Origin: Pseudomonas sp. 8O
GTDB taxonomy: Bacteria > Pseudomonadota > Gammaproteobacteria > Pseudomonadales > Pseudomonadaceae
DNA length: 64,000 bases
Assembly: GCF_902506495.1 (NCBI RefSeq)
Contig: NZ_LR733265.1
Span: 1,136,868 to 1,200,867 of the forward strand
Reading direction: 5' to 3'
Shown here: positions 1 to 8,714 of the stretch, piece after piece
How the letters are laid out: each line of letters opens with the position of its first letter
Numbering within the stretch: position 1 is the first letter of the stretch
Made by a program: the position numbers and the translations under genes
Notes under the pieces: model-generated
What the model saw: only the letters and a program-made list of their open reading frames with translations
What the model was told of the DNA's origin: nothing
The model's database searches: none

Positions 1-99
1 CTAATGTTTTGCGCAATATAGTTCGCTCCATGGAAACGGTTAGCGCACAAAAGATTAGCAAGCCAATCCATCACCACCCCACCGACAAGGATCAATGCC

Positions 100-636
100 A
101 TGACTATCGAAAACGTTCTGTACCGCGCAACCGCTGAAGCCTTTGGTGGCCGTGAAGGCCGCGCTGTCTCCTCCGACGGCATCCTCGACATCGCCCTGAC
201 CACCCCGAAAGAACTCGGCGGCGCCGGCGGCAATGGCACCAACCCGGAGCAACTGTTCGCTGCCGGTTATTCCGCCTGCTTCCTCGGCGCCCTGAAATTC
301 GTCGCCGCCCGCGACAAGCTGAGCATCCCGGCTGACACCTTCATCGAAGGCACCGTCGGCATCGGCGCCATCCCCACCGGTTTCGGCATCGAAGTGGAAC
401 TGCGCATCAGCCTGCCCGGCCTGACCCAAGAAGCCGCACAAACCCTGGTGGATCGCGCGCACATCGTCTGCCCGTACTCCAACGCCACCCGCGGCAACAT
501 CGACGTCACCCCCCAAGCGTATCGGCATCGTCACCTCACCCACCGGTGCGGTGATCCGCGACATCATCAGCGTATTCCGCCGGCGCGCGCCGCAGGTGGA
601 GCTGAACCTGATCCCCACCGCCGTGCAGGGCCGTGA
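100..636 (+). CDS. ohr: Organic hydroperoxide resistance protein Ohr, C-terminus fused out of frame to xseA sequence
   Basis: Ohr is a thiol peroxidase of the OsmC/Ohr superfamily that reduces organic hydroperoxides in the cytoplasm. All four expected catalytic residues are visible: Arg18, Glu50, Cys60 (in YSACFLGALKF) and Cys124 (in VCPYSNATRGN). Start: ATG with AAGGA eight bases upstream. Ohr homology ends at about Thr137 (base 510), roughly five residues before the usual end near residue 142. The frame then runs about 40 codons through xseA DNA in the wrong frame and stops at 636. Family assignment is certain; whether the altered tail is real depends on whether the junction is genuine. Confidence 0.85.
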   Translation: MTIENVLYRATAEAFGGREGRAVSSDGILDIALTTPKELGGAGGNGTNPEQLFAAGYSACFLGALKFVAARDKLSIPADTFIEGTVGIGAIPTGFGIEVELRISLPGLTQEAAQTLVDRAHIVCPYSNATRGNIDVTPQAYRHRHLTHRCGDPRHHQRIPPARAAGGAEPDPHRRAGP

Positions 637-1459
637 CGCCACCGCGCAGATCGTCCGCGCCCTGCAGCGCGCCGACGCGCAGGGTTTCGATGCACTGATC
701 CTGGCCCGTGGCGGCGGCTCGCTGGAAGACCTCTGGTGTTTCAACGAGGAAGCCGTTGCTCGCGCCGTGGCCGCCTGCGTCACGCCCATCGTCAGCGCCG
801 TGGGCCACGAGACGGACGTATCCATCGCCGATTTCGTTGCCGACGTGCGCACGCCGACGCCTTCAGCCGCCGCCGAACTGCTGGCCCCGGACAGCAGCGA
901 ACTGGTGCAGCGCCTGCACAACCTGCAACGCCGCCTGGTCCTGCACATGCAAGGACGCCTGGCTCGCGAGCGTCTACGCCTGGAAGGAACGAGCCGACGC
1001 CTGCGCCACCCTGGCGAACGCCTGCGCCAGCAAGCCCAGCGCCTGGACGACCTGGACATGCGCCTGCGCCGCGCCTTCAACCAGCAACTGGCCAATCAAC
1101 GCGAGCGCCTGGCCCGTCTCGATGCACGCCTCGCCGCGCAGCATCCGGGGCGCAACCTGGCCCTGCTGCGCCAGCGTCTGGATGGCCTGGCCACGCGCCT
1201 GCCGCGTGCCATGCAAGGTCAGCTGCGCAACCAGCGTCAGCAACTGGGCGCCCTGGCCGCGCAACTGCAGATCGTCAGCCCACTGGCCACCCTGGGCCGT
1301 GGCTACAGCATCCTCCTCGACGAACGTGGCCACGCCGTGCGCAGCGCCTCACAGACCCGGCCGGGCCAGCGCCTCAAGGCGCGCCTGAGCGAGGGCGAAC
1401 TGGATGTACGCGTCGAAGACAACCACATACAACCGGCGACGCTGTCGCTACTGGATTGA
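512..1459 (+). pseudogene. xseA: Exodeoxyribonuclease VII large subunit, 5'-truncated remnant
   Basis: XseA is the catalytic large subunit of exonuclease VII, which degrades single-stranded DNA with XseB. Homology begins abruptly at codon 512 (PKRIGIVTSPTGA) and runs to a normal C-terminus. It includes the GRGGGSLEDLW-type motif, VGHETDVSIADFVADVR, the long coiled-coil region and the C-terminal LGRGYSIL stretch. About 316 codons remain of roughly 450-460. The N-terminal OB-fold, about 135-140 residues that bind DNA, is absent, as is any native start; the first in-frame ATG is at 551. Upstream DNA is ohr in another frame. The product would be non-functional unless the junction is an assembly error. 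Confidence 0.85.
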
Positions 1460-1480
1460 CTGCCGCCGGAGACCCTGCCG

Positions 1481-2419
1481 ATGTCCCGCCTGAGCCAGCG
1501 CGCCCTCGCCTACCTGAATGAGGTCGTGCACTTTCGCTCCCTGCGCAAAGCCGCCCAACACCTGAACATCGATCCGTCGGCCATCAGCCGACAACTGAGC
1601 GCGCTGGAAGAGGAACTGGAAATTCGCCTGCTGGAACGCACGCCACAAGGTGTGATTCCCACCGAGGCCGGCAACATGCTGGTCGCCCACTTCCGCCAGC
1701 AGCGCGCCAACGAGCAGGGCGTGCTGTCACGCCTCTGCGACCTCCAGGGGCTGCGTCAGGGCAGCGTCCGCATCGCGGTCGGTGAAGGCTTCATCACCGA
1801 CCTGATTTCGCAGCCGCTGCAGAGCTTCATCCTGCGCTATCCCGGCATCGACCTGGAAGTACAGATGGCGGGTGCCAACGAGGCCGTTGGCCTGCTCAAG
1901 GAAGATGCCGTCGACCTCGCACTGGTCTATGCACCGATCGAGGACGAAGCCCTGACGGTGCATGTCGACACCCGCCAGCCACTCGACCTGATCATCCCGC
2001 CGCAGCATCGCCTGGCCAGCCATCGCGGTGCCGTATCGATGACCGAGCTGCGCGGCGAAGCCCTGGCGCTGATCCACAGCAGCACCGGCATGGGCCAGCT
2101 GGCGGTGATGGTGGCGCAGCTGGAGCACATGGAGCTGCGCCCCAAGCTTCGTACCAACTCGGTGGCCGTGCTCACCAACTTCGTCAAATCCGGCATTGGC
2201 GTGGCCTTCATGCCGGAGCTGACCGTCAGCCATGAGCTGCAAGCCGGCAGCATCCGCCGACTGCCCATGGCAAACCCGGCACTGCGCGATGCCCGCGCGC
2301 GCATTCTCAGCCACCAGGGGCGTGAGCTGACGGTGGCCAGCCTGGCCTGCCTGGAGCACCTGCGCAAAAGCATGCGCTTCTTCAGCGGCGATGCGCCGGG
2401 GCTGGCTCGCAGCGCCTGA
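1481..2419 (+). CDS. LysR-family transcriptional regulator
   Basis: 312 residues, typical LysR length. The N-terminal winged helix-turn-helix is clear (LAYLNEVVHFRSLRKAAQHL, then DPSAISRQLSALEEELEIRLLER, residues about 5-55), followed by a LysR substrate-binding domain from about residue 85. Start: ATG with CGGAG about eleven bases upstream, 21 bases after the xseA stop. It sits 164 bases ahead of, and in the same direction as, a TRAP transporter operon, so it is the likely regulator of that operon. The effector is unknown. The intergenic region downstream holds a dyad that may be its operator. Confidence 0.9.
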   Translation: MSRLSQRALAYLNEVVHFRSLRKAAQHLNIDPSAISRQLSALEEELEIRLLERTPQGVIPTEAGNMLVAHFRQQRANEQGVLSRLCDLQGLRQGSVRIAVGEGFITDLISQPLQSFILRYPGIDLEVQMAGANEAVGLLKEDAVDLALVYAPIEDEALTVHVDTRQPLDLIIPPQHRLASHRGAVSMTELRGEALALIHSSTGMGQLAVMVAQLEHMELRPKLRTNSVAVLTNFVKSGIGVAFMPELTVSHELQAGSIRRLPMANPALRDARARILSHQGRELTVASLACLEHLRKSMRFFSGDAPGLARSA

Positions 2420-2432
2420 CAGCGCCGTCCAG

Positions 2433-2476
2433 GTGTTGACTTTCATGCATCACCCATCGACTTGAATAGTCAACAC
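2433..2476. promoter_or_regulatory. Inverted repeat ahead of the TRAP operon, candidate operator
   Basis: GTGTTGACT (2433-2441) and AGTCAACAC (2468-2476) form perfect 9-base arms separated by 26 bases, between the LysR gene and dctP. The left arm contains TTGACT, a good -35 hexamer. No matching -10 at the usual spacing is obvious, so the arms may be protein-binding sites rather than promoter parts. Direct observation; function inferred from position. Confidence 0.45.
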
Positions 2477-2583
2477 GACAACGGCTAGCGTGTCCCTGCT
2501 CCTGCGCCAAAGCTTCGCTTTTCCTATAAGAACCAAGCAGTCTGCGCCCTTCTCTACCCTAGTCCTGCCATAAGGAAAACAAT

Positions 2584-3624
2584 ATGCAAACGACTCTGTT
2601 CGGCAATCTCGGCCGCCATTTCGGCACTGGCCTGTTGCTCACCGCCATGGGTTTGAGCGCGTCCCTCGCCCAGGCGGCTACCGTCATCAACATGAGCTAC
2701 AACGGCGCGGCCGACCTGGAGAAAAACCCGGTTCACCTGTTCGCCAGCAACGTCAAGCGTCTGGTCGAGGAAAAGAGCGGTGGCGAGCTGGAAATCAAGC
2801 TCTACCCCAACAGCATGCTCGGTGAAGAAGAACAACGCATGGAACAGGTGATCAGCGGCCCGGGACTCAACGTGGCCTCTTTTGCCGGCATCGCCCCGCT
2901 GTTCCCGGAGATCTACGTCAGCGCCATTCCATTCATGTTCAAGGACGCCCAGGCTGCCCACAGCTTCTTCGACCAAGGCACCTACTGGCAGGCCGCCAAG
3001 CAGGAATTCAAACAGCGCACGGGCACGGAACTGCTGGCAGTGGTCGAGGAAGGCGGCTTCCTCAATTTCACCAACAGCAAGAAGCCAATCGCGGCACCGG
3101 CGGACTTCAAGGGCCTGCGCTTTCGCGCGATGGACCCCAGCCAGGTCGCCCTGTATGAATCCTTCGGTGCCTCCGGCACGCCCATTCCGTGGACCGAGCT
3201 CTACATGGCGCTGCGCTCCGGTGTAGCCGACGGACAAATGAACCCGACCTCGTACATCATCCTCGGCAGCCTCTATCAGGTGCAGAAATACCTGACCCTG
3301 GCCAACATCCAGTATTCCGACCAGTTCCTGGTGGCCAACGGTGCAATGCTCGACTCGCTCTCGGCAAAGGATCGCAAGGCGCTCACCGATGCAGCGCTGG
3401 AGGCCACACGCCTGAATCGTGAGGCGATTGCCCAACAGCAGGAAAAGGAACTGGCCTTCCTCAAGGAGAAGGGCATGGAAATCATCGAACCTTCGACCGA
3501 GGATCTGCAGGCATTTCGCAGTCAGGGCCAACCGGCCTACCTGAGCTGGCTCAGGGAACAGAGCATCGATGCCGGCTGGATTGACAAGGCACTCCAGGAC
3601 GTCGGGCTGAGCACCGTCCAGTAA
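2584..3624 (+). CDS. dctP: TRAP transporter substrate-binding protein, DctP family
   Basis: Periplasmic solute receptor of a tripartite ATP-independent periplasmic transporter, 346 residues (family usual 320-350). A signal peptide (residues 1-31, ending LAQA) precedes the DctP fold. Typical family stretches are present: NPVHLFASNVKRLVEEKSGGELEIKLYP, GLRFRAMDPSQVALYESFGA, GVADGQMNPTSYI. The Arg in FRAM is the usual carboxylate-binding residue, suggesting an organic acid or amino-acid-like ligand; the exact substrate cannot be read. Start: ATG with AAGGA seven bases upstream. First gene of dctPQM. Confidence 0.92.
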   Translation: MQTTLFGNLGRHFGTGLLLTAMGLSASLAQAATVINMSYNGAADLEKNPVHLFASNVKRLVEEKSGGELEIKLYPNSMLGEEEQRMEQVISGPGLNVASFAGIAPLFPEIYVSAIPFMFKDAQAAHSFFDQGTYWQAAKQEFKQRTGTELLAVVEEGGFLNFTNSKKPIAAPADFKGLRFRAMDPSQVALYESFGASGTPIPWTELYMALRSGVADGQMNPTSYIILGSLYQVQKYLTLANIQYSDQFLVANGAMLDSLSAKDRKALTDAALEATRLNREAIAQQQEKELAFLKEKGMEIIEPSTEDLQAFRSQGQPAYLSWLREQSIDAGWIDKALQDVGLSTVQ

Positions 3625-3690
3625 CCCACCGTCTGCCACGGCCCGCCCTGCTTGAACAGGGCGCGGCCCAGTCTTCGCCTCGGAGCCACC

Positions 3691-4185
3691 ATGCCTGCGT
3701 TCATCAAACGTGTGCGCGCCCTGCTGTTCAATCTCGGCGCCCTTTTGTTACTGCTCGACCTGCTATTGCTCATCTACGGCGTATTCGCCCGCTACCTGCT
3801 CGGTAGCGCACCGATCTGGCTGGATGAGATGGCCCGCTACCTGATCATCGGCAGCGTCATGCTGGTGCTGGGCGCCCTGTGGGTCGATGGCGGCCACATG
3901 CGCATCAATTTGCTGGAAGAGCGCCTGCCTGCGCATCTGGCGCGCTGGGTACGCCTCTATCAATGGCTGGCAGCCACCGCCTTCTTCGCATTCGCCAGTT
4001 GGGTCAGCCTGCGCTATGCGCTCGATGCCGGGCGCTTTCGCAGCCTGGGTCTGGGCGTGAGCCGGACCTGGCCGCTGCTCAGCCTGCCTGTCGGCTTCAG
4101 CCTGCTGACGCTGCTGATCCTGTTGCGCGGCCCCTGGCCGGCGGCATCCGACACCGATGAAACAACTGGGAGCGTGCAACCATGA
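3691..4185 (+). CDS. dctQ: TRAP transporter small permease, DctQ family
   Basis: Small membrane subunit of the TRAP transporter, 164 residues from the chosen ATG (MPAFIKRVRALLF). Four transmembrane segments can be read: LGALLLLLDLLLLIYGVFA, YLIIGSVMLVLGALW, WLAATAFFAFASWV and LLSLPVGFSLLTLLILL. The motif APIWLDEMARY is typical of DctQ. An in-frame ATG at 3652 would add 13 residues, but CGGAG just before 3691 favours the shorter form. Its stop overlaps the dctM start by four bases, indicating translational coupling. Confidence 0.88.
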   Translation: MPAFIKRVRALLFNLGALLLLLDLLLLIYGVFARYLLGSAPIWLDEMARYLIIGSVMLVLGALWVDGGHMRINLLEERLPAHLARWVRLYQWLAATAFFAFASWVSLRYALDAGRFRSLGLGVSRTWPLLSLPVGFSLLTLLILLRGPWPAASDTDETTGSVQP

Positions 4186-5462
4186 TGGGTGTTGCCATGC
4201 TTCTCGCCTTCGTCGTCAACCTGCTGCTGGGCCTGCCGCTGTTCTTCTGCCTGCTGCTGACTGCTCTGGTCGGCTTCCTGTTCGTCGACGTCAACCTGTT
4301 CATCAACATCCTGCCGCAGCGTTTTTTCGGCGGCATGGACATCTTCTCGCTGATGGCCATTCCGCTGTTCATTCTCGCTGGCAACCTGATGAACACCTCC
4401 GGCATGACCCCACGCCTGATACGCCTGGCCAATGCCATGGTCGGCCACCTGCGTGGCGGCCTCGGTCACGTCAACGTGGTGGCCGGCGTGTTCTTCGCAG
4501 GTGTCAACGGCTCGGCTGCCGCCGATGCCTCGGCGCTCAGCTCACTGCTGGTGCCCACGATGGAAAAGGAAGGCTACTCGCGCAAATTCGCCGCCGGCCT
4601 GACTGCTGGCAGCTCGTTGATCGGTCCGATCATCCCGCCGAGCATCTTCATGATTCTCTACTCCTCGCTGACCAACACGTCGGTCGGTGAACTCTTCCTC
4701 GCGGGCGTGATGCCAGGCCTGTTGCTGGCACTGGGCTTCATGGCGATGAACGCAATCTATGCGCACAAGGCCGGCCTGCAGACACGCCATGCCAAACCGG
4801 CCTGGAGCGAAATGTTCGCCGCCCTCTCCGGTGCAGCAACCGCGCTGGTGGCGCCGGTGCTGATCGTCGCCGGCATCGTCCTGGGCGTCGTCACCCCGAC
4901 CGAGTCGGGCGCCCTCATCGTGCTCTACGTCGCGGTGATCGGACTGTTGCGCGGCCAACTCTCGCTCCAGGGCTTCTGGGCCTCGCTGCGTGAAACCGTG
5001 CGCCTGACCGGCAGTATCTACGCCATCATCGCCGCCGCGTCTGTGGTCAACTGGCTACTCAACTACACCCAGGTCGCCAGCGCCTTCGCCGAGCTGCTGG
5101 GGCCGTTCAGCGACTCGCCGACCCTGATCCTGCTGGTGATCAGCGCCATCATCTTCATCTGCGGCATGGTCATGGAAGAAGTCTCGGTGCTGATGCTGCT
5201 GACACCGATCATCGTCCCGGTGGCCCTGGCCGCCGGCGTGGATCCGGTACACCTGGGGCTGATCTTTACCCTCAACATCACCATCGCCATGATCACGCCC
5301 CCCATGGGAGCCTGCCTGTTCATCGTCGCGACAATCAGCAAGCTGGACATCATCGAGATGTTCAAGGGTATCTGGCCGTTCGTGCTGATGGCGCTCGGGG
5401 TGCTCTACCTGCTGATCATCTTCCCGTCCCTGACCCTGTGGTTACCCCGCCTGCTGAGCTGA
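4182..5462 (+). CDS. dctM: TRAP transporter large permease, DctM family
   Basis: Large membrane subunit of the TRAP transporter, 426 residues, the usual length. Many hydrophobic helices are present, with characteristic stretches FGGMDIFSLMAIPLFILAGNLM, GVNGSAAADASALSSLLVP and IGPIIPPSIFMILYSSL near the ion and substrate sites, and a second half-repeat with AMITPPMGACLF. Starts inside the dctQ stop (ATGATG overlap). With dctP and dctQ it forms a complete sodium-driven importer. Confidence 0.93.
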   Translation: MMGVAMLLAFVVNLLLGLPLFFCLLLTALVGFLFVDVNLFINILPQRFFGGMDIFSLMAIPLFILAGNLMNTSGMTPRLIRLANAMVGHLRGGLGHVNVVAGVFFAGVNGSAAADASALSSLLVPTMEKEGYSRKFAAGLTAGSSLIGPIIPPSIFMILYSSLTNTSVGELFLAGVMPGLLLALGFMAMNAIYAHKAGLQTRHAKPAWSEMFAALSGAATALVAPVLIVAGIVLGVVTPTESGALIVLYVAVIGLLRGQLSLQGFWASLRETVRLTGSIYAIIAAASVVNWLLNYTQVASAFAELLGPFSDSPTLILLVISAIIFICGMVMEEVSVLMLLTPIIVPVALAAGVDPVHLGLIFTLNITIAMITPPMGACLFIVATISKLDIIEMFKGIWPFVLMALGVLYLLIIFPSLTLWLPRLLS

Positions 5463-5466
5463 TGCC

Positions 5467-6234
5467 ATGACTTCTTTCACCACCCCGATCCCGCTGCAGC
5501 CCGAGCCGGACTGGCCAGCCGTCGCAGCCATTCCCATCGTCGATGACGAACAGCCACTGCACCCCCTCAGCCTGAGCCGGGTGCTGCGCGTATACCCAGC
5601 CTATTTCCGCATGGGGGTGCGCCATGCGCTGCCCGAATGCTATTCACGCATGGCTGTATTCGAACGCCTGCTGCAGGTAGCCAGAATCCTGCCGCACGGC
5701 ATACATCTGGTGGTGCTCGATGCCTGGCGCCCGTTCGCCGTGCAGCAGTACCTTTACGACAGCCTGTATGACGCCATCCGCGAGTACTACCCGAAACTGG
5801 ACGAGCGCCAGCTCGAGCACCTGACCCGACAGTTCGTCTCGCCGCCCAGCAGCAGCCGCAACACGCCAAGTCCGCACCTGACCGGAGGCGCCGTGGACGT
5901 CACCCTGTGCGACGAAGACGGCCGCTGGCTGGATATGGGTACGGCCTTCGACGAGGCCAGCCCACTGTCGGCCACGGCACACTTCGAGCAGCTCGCGGAC
6001 TACCGCGAGCGTGACTTGCAGATACGCGACAACCGCCGCACGCTCTACAACGCCATGGCGGCGCAAGGCTTCAGCAACCTGTCCAGCGAATGGTGGCATT
6101 ACGACTACGGCGATCAACTCTGGGCCTGGCACACCGGAGCGTCAGCGGCGTTGTATGGCCCAGTGCAACTGCAGACACTCGACACCCTCTGGCGCAAACA
6201 GCTGGAGCAACAACTGGCTGCCGAGCAACATTGA
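5467..6234 (+). CDS. ddpX: D-alanyl-D-alanine dipeptidase, peptidase M15D (VanX/DdpX-like)
   Basis: Zinc dipeptidase family that hydrolyses D-Ala-D-Ala, 255 residues. The zinc ligands fit the family pattern: His137 and Asp144 in SPHLTGGAVDVTL, and His211 in EWWHYDYGDQLWAWH, where Glu208 would be the catalytic base. The stretch VVLDAWRPFAVQQYL is also typical. No signal peptide is seen, so a cytoplasmic enzyme is expected. It starts four bases after dctM, in the TRAP operon, suggesting the transporter or this enzyme handles peptidoglycan- or D-amino-acid-derived compounds. Role in this operon is inference. Confidence 0.85.
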   Translation: MTSFTTPIPLQPEPDWPAVAAIPIVDDEQPLHPLSLSRVLRVYPAYFRMGVRHALPECYSRMAVFERLLQVARILPHGIHLVVLDAWRPFAVQQYLYDSLYDAIREYYPKLDERQLEHLTRQFVSPPSSSRNTPSPHLTGGAVDVTLCDEDGRWLDMGTAFDEASPLSATAHFEQLADYRERDLQIRDNRRTLYNAMAAQGFSNLSSEWWHYDYGDQLWAWHTGASAALYGPVQLQTLDTLWRKQLEQQLAAEQH

Positions 6235-6320
6235 TAAAGGCCATCGACGTCCGCCGGGCTTTGCACCGGCGCGTATATGCGCCAGCATAGCCCGCGATCT
6301 CGAACCGGAAACCCAGCTCC

Positions 6321-7157
6321 ATGCCCACTATGCTGCGATTGTTGTTGGCCTGTATTGCCCTCACGCTCACCCTCCCCGCCCATGCCGAAGGCTTCATCAC
6401 CCGCCTGCTGGACAAGCCGGTGCCGGGTGGTGTGGCGGTGATCGATCTGGGTAATCCGGCGCAGGCGCCGAAGGTGCGCTATCAGGGCAAGCCGGTGCTG
6501 ACCGTGCATGAAGAAAGCAAGCGCTGGATTGCCATCGTCGGCATTCCACTCAGCGTCAAGCCGGGCACTCAGCAGGTAGAGGTCGAGGGCGGCCAGAGGC
6601 TGAATTTCCTGGTGGGTGCCAAGCACTACACCGAGCAGCGCATCACCATCAAGAACCAGCAGCAGGTCACGCCCAACGCCGCCAACCTCAAACGCATCGA
6701 GCGCGAGCTGGCCGAGCAGACCCGCGCCTACCGGCAGTTCAGCGCACGCCAGCCGAGCAACCTGCTGTTCGACAAACCGGTCAACGGCCCGCTGTCCAGC
6801 CCATTCGGCTTGCGTCGCTTCTTCAACGGCGAGGAACGCAACCCGCACTCGGGCCTGGATTTCGCCGCCAACCGCGGCACCCCGATCAAGGCGCCAGCAG
6901 CCGGCAAGGTGATCCTCATCGGCGACTACTTCTTCAATGGCAAGACAGTGTTCCTCGACCACGGCCAGGGATTGATCAGCATGTTCTGCCACCTGTCCGA
7001 GGTCGACGTGAAGCTCGGCGACGAAATCGTCCGAGGCGGCCATGTCGGCAAGGTCGGCGCCACCGGACGTGCCACCGGCCCGCACCTGCACTGGAACGTC
7101 AGCCTCAACGACGCGCGGATCGACCCAGCGATCTTCATCGGCGCGTTCAAGCCCTGA
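6321..7157 (+). CDS. M23 family metallopeptidase (secreted peptidoglycan peptidase)
   Basis: 278 residues. A signal peptide (MLRLLLACIALTLTLPAHA) is followed by an N-terminal beta-rich region and a LytM/M23 domain at about 155-270. Zinc ligands are in NPHSGLDFAANRGTPIKAP (HxxxD), with a second active-site block FCHLSEVDVKLGD and GPHLHWNVSL (HxH). It would cut peptide crosslinks in the periplasm. Codirectional with the dipeptidase gene 86 bases upstream and with the channel gene downstream. Confidence 0.9.
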   Translation: MPTMLRLLLACIALTLTLPAHAEGFITRLLDKPVPGGVAVIDLGNPAQAPKVRYQGKPVLTVHEESKRWIAIVGIPLSVKPGTQQVEVEGGQRLNFLVGAKHYTEQRITIKNQQQVTPNAANLKRIERELAEQTRAYRQFSARQPSNLLFDKPVNGPLSSPFGLRRFFNGEERNPHSGLDFAANRGTPIKAPAAGKVILIGDYFFNGKTVFLDHGQGLISMFCHLSEVDVKLGDEIVRGGHVGKVGATGRATGPHLHWNVSLNDARIDPAIFIGAFKP

Positions 7158-7184
7158 GAGTACGCAGCTTGCAACAGCTGCCGT

Positions 7185-7213
7185 TTGGGTTAACCGAGTA
7201 TTTTTGCTAGGGT
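7185..7213 (+). promoter_or_regulatory. Candidate sigma-70 promoter of the MscS-family gene
   Basis: TTGGGT (7185-7190), a 17-base spacer and TGCTAGGGT (extended -10, hexamer at 7208-7213) lie 64 bases ahead of the channel start, in the 120-base gap after the M23 gene. Hexamer matches are moderate. Confidence 0.4.
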
Positions 7214-7277
7214 ACGGCGGCTCAGATGGCCGGCCCTGTAGCGTCGGCCCTTCCTCCTGCCTGCTTCGGAGCCGGAA

Positions 7278-8534
7278 ATGCCGAATGAGCTCAACACCTG
7301 GATGGACTGGCTGAACACTCAGCCAGAACTGCTCACCCTCACCGCTACCCTCGCCCTGATCATTGCCGCCTGGCTGTCGAACTGGATCGTCAAACGCATT
7401 CTGGTACGCGCCATCTACCGCGTGGTGGGCGCCACCGCCGTTGGCCGCCATGGCCAGATCAAGGAAAGCGGCATCATCACGCGCCTGTCCAATATCGTAC
7501 CGGCGCTGGTGCTCTCCTCCGGTGTGGCCGTAGTGCCGGGCATGCCGGAAGCCGTGGTGACGGTTACGCAGAACGTCTGCGGCGCCTTCATCGTGCTGAC
7601 CATCGCACTGGCCATCGGCGCCCTGCTGGATATTCTCAACACCCTCTATCAGCGCCGCCCGAATGCGCACCTGAAGCCGATCAAGGGCTACCTGCAGGTG
7701 ATCAAGATCGCCATCTTCGCCATCGCCGCGATCCTGATAGTAGCGACGCTGATCGACCGCTCGCCGCTGATCCTGCTGTCTGGTCTCGGCGCCATGGCTG
7801 CCGTACTGATGTTGATCTTCCAGGACACCCTGCTGTCACTGGTGGCCAGCGTGCAGATTTCTTCCAGCGATATCGTGCGCGTCGGCGACTGGGTGGAAAT
7901 GCCCCAGCTCAACGCCGATGGCGATGTGATCGACATTGCCCTGCACACCGTGAAGGTGCAGAACTGGGACAAGACCATCACCACCATCCCGACCAAGCGC
8001 TTCATCACCGACCCGTTCAAGAACTGGCGCGGCATGCAGGAGTCCGGCGGCCGCCGGATCAAGCGCGCGCTGTACCTGGATCAGACCAGCGTGCATTTTC
8101 TCAGCGACGAGGAAATCGCCCGCCTGCGCCGCTTCATGCTTCTGGATGAGTACCTGGACCGCAAGGACCAGGAACTGCAGGACTGGAACACCAGGCTGGC
8201 CGAACACGGCAAAGAGGCAGTGAACACCCGCCGCATTACCAACATCGGCAGCTTCCGTGCCTACGTCGAACACTACTTGCGCCACAACCCGAACATCCAC
8301 CAGAACATGACCCTGTTGGTCCGCCAGCTCAATCCGACCGCCGATGGCCTGCCGCTGGAAATCTACTGTTTCACCAACACCATCGCCTGGAATGCCTACG
8401 AAGACATCCAGTCGGACATCTTCGACCACCTGCTGGCCATCCTCCCCGAGTTCGGCCTACGCGTGTTCCAGCATCCGAGCGGTGCGGACATGCGCGAATT
8501 GCGCCCGACCCTGGTGGCTCAGCAACCAGGCTGA
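7278..8534 (+). CDS. Mechanosensitive ion channel family protein (MscS/YbdG-like)
   Basis: 418 residues. N-terminal transmembrane helices (LTLTATLALIIAAWLSNWIV, LVLSSGVAVVPGMPEAVVTV, NVCGAFIVLTIALAIGALL, IKIAIFAIAAILIVATLI) lead into the MscS pore and beta domain (LLSGLGAMAAVLMLIFQDTLLSLVAS, then SSSDIVRVGDWVEMPQLNADGDVIDI and TTIPTKRFITDPFKNW). The C-terminal cytoplasmic domain is of the YbdG/YnaI size class. It would release solutes under hypo-osmotic stress. Start: ATG behind CGGAG. Assignment to YbdG rather than another MscS subfamily is tentative. Confidence 0.88.
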   Translation: MPNELNTWMDWLNTQPELLTLTATLALIIAAWLSNWIVKRILVRAIYRVVGATAVGRHGQIKESGIITRLSNIVPALVLSSGVAVVPGMPEAVVTVTQNVCGAFIVLTIALAIGALLDILNTLYQRRPNAHLKPIKGYLQVIKIAIFAIAAILIVATLIDRSPLILLSGLGAMAAVLMLIFQDTLLSLVASVQISSSDIVRVGDWVEMPQLNADGDVIDIALHTVKVQNWDKTITTIPTKRFITDPFKNWRGMQESGGRRIKRALYLDQTSVHFLSDEEIARLRRFMLLDEYLDRKDQELQDWNTRLAEHGKEAVNTRRITNIGSFRAYVEHYLRHNPNIHQNMTLLVRQLNPTADGLPLEIYCFTNTIAWNAYEDIQSDIFDHLLAILPEFGLRVFQHPSGADMRELRPTLVAQQPG

Positions 8535-8543
8535 AGCACGGGG

Positions 8544-8569
8544 CGAAGGCCGGGCATACCCGGCCTTCG
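8544..8569 (+). terminator. Hairpin after the MscS gene, probable terminator
   Basis: Eleven-base perfect stem (CGAAGGCCGGG and its complement) with a four-base loop, ten bases after the stop. No T-run follows, so termination strength is uncertain. Confidence 0.6.
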
Positions 8570-8714
8570 ACTCACCGTAAACGCCCCCGCAATGTTCCTT
8601 CAAACAAGCGCCATGCTGCGCCATAAAACATCGCGACAGAGCGGTAGAAGATCGTTTCTACCAATTTTCACGCAATGCTTGCCAGCCTTCATCAAGATCA
8701 CTAGGGTTGGCTGC

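Noticed and set aside
6114..7670. 518-codon minus-strand ORF spanning two plus-strand genes
   Set aside because: It crosses the M23 and MscS genes and the gap between them; an antisense artefact.
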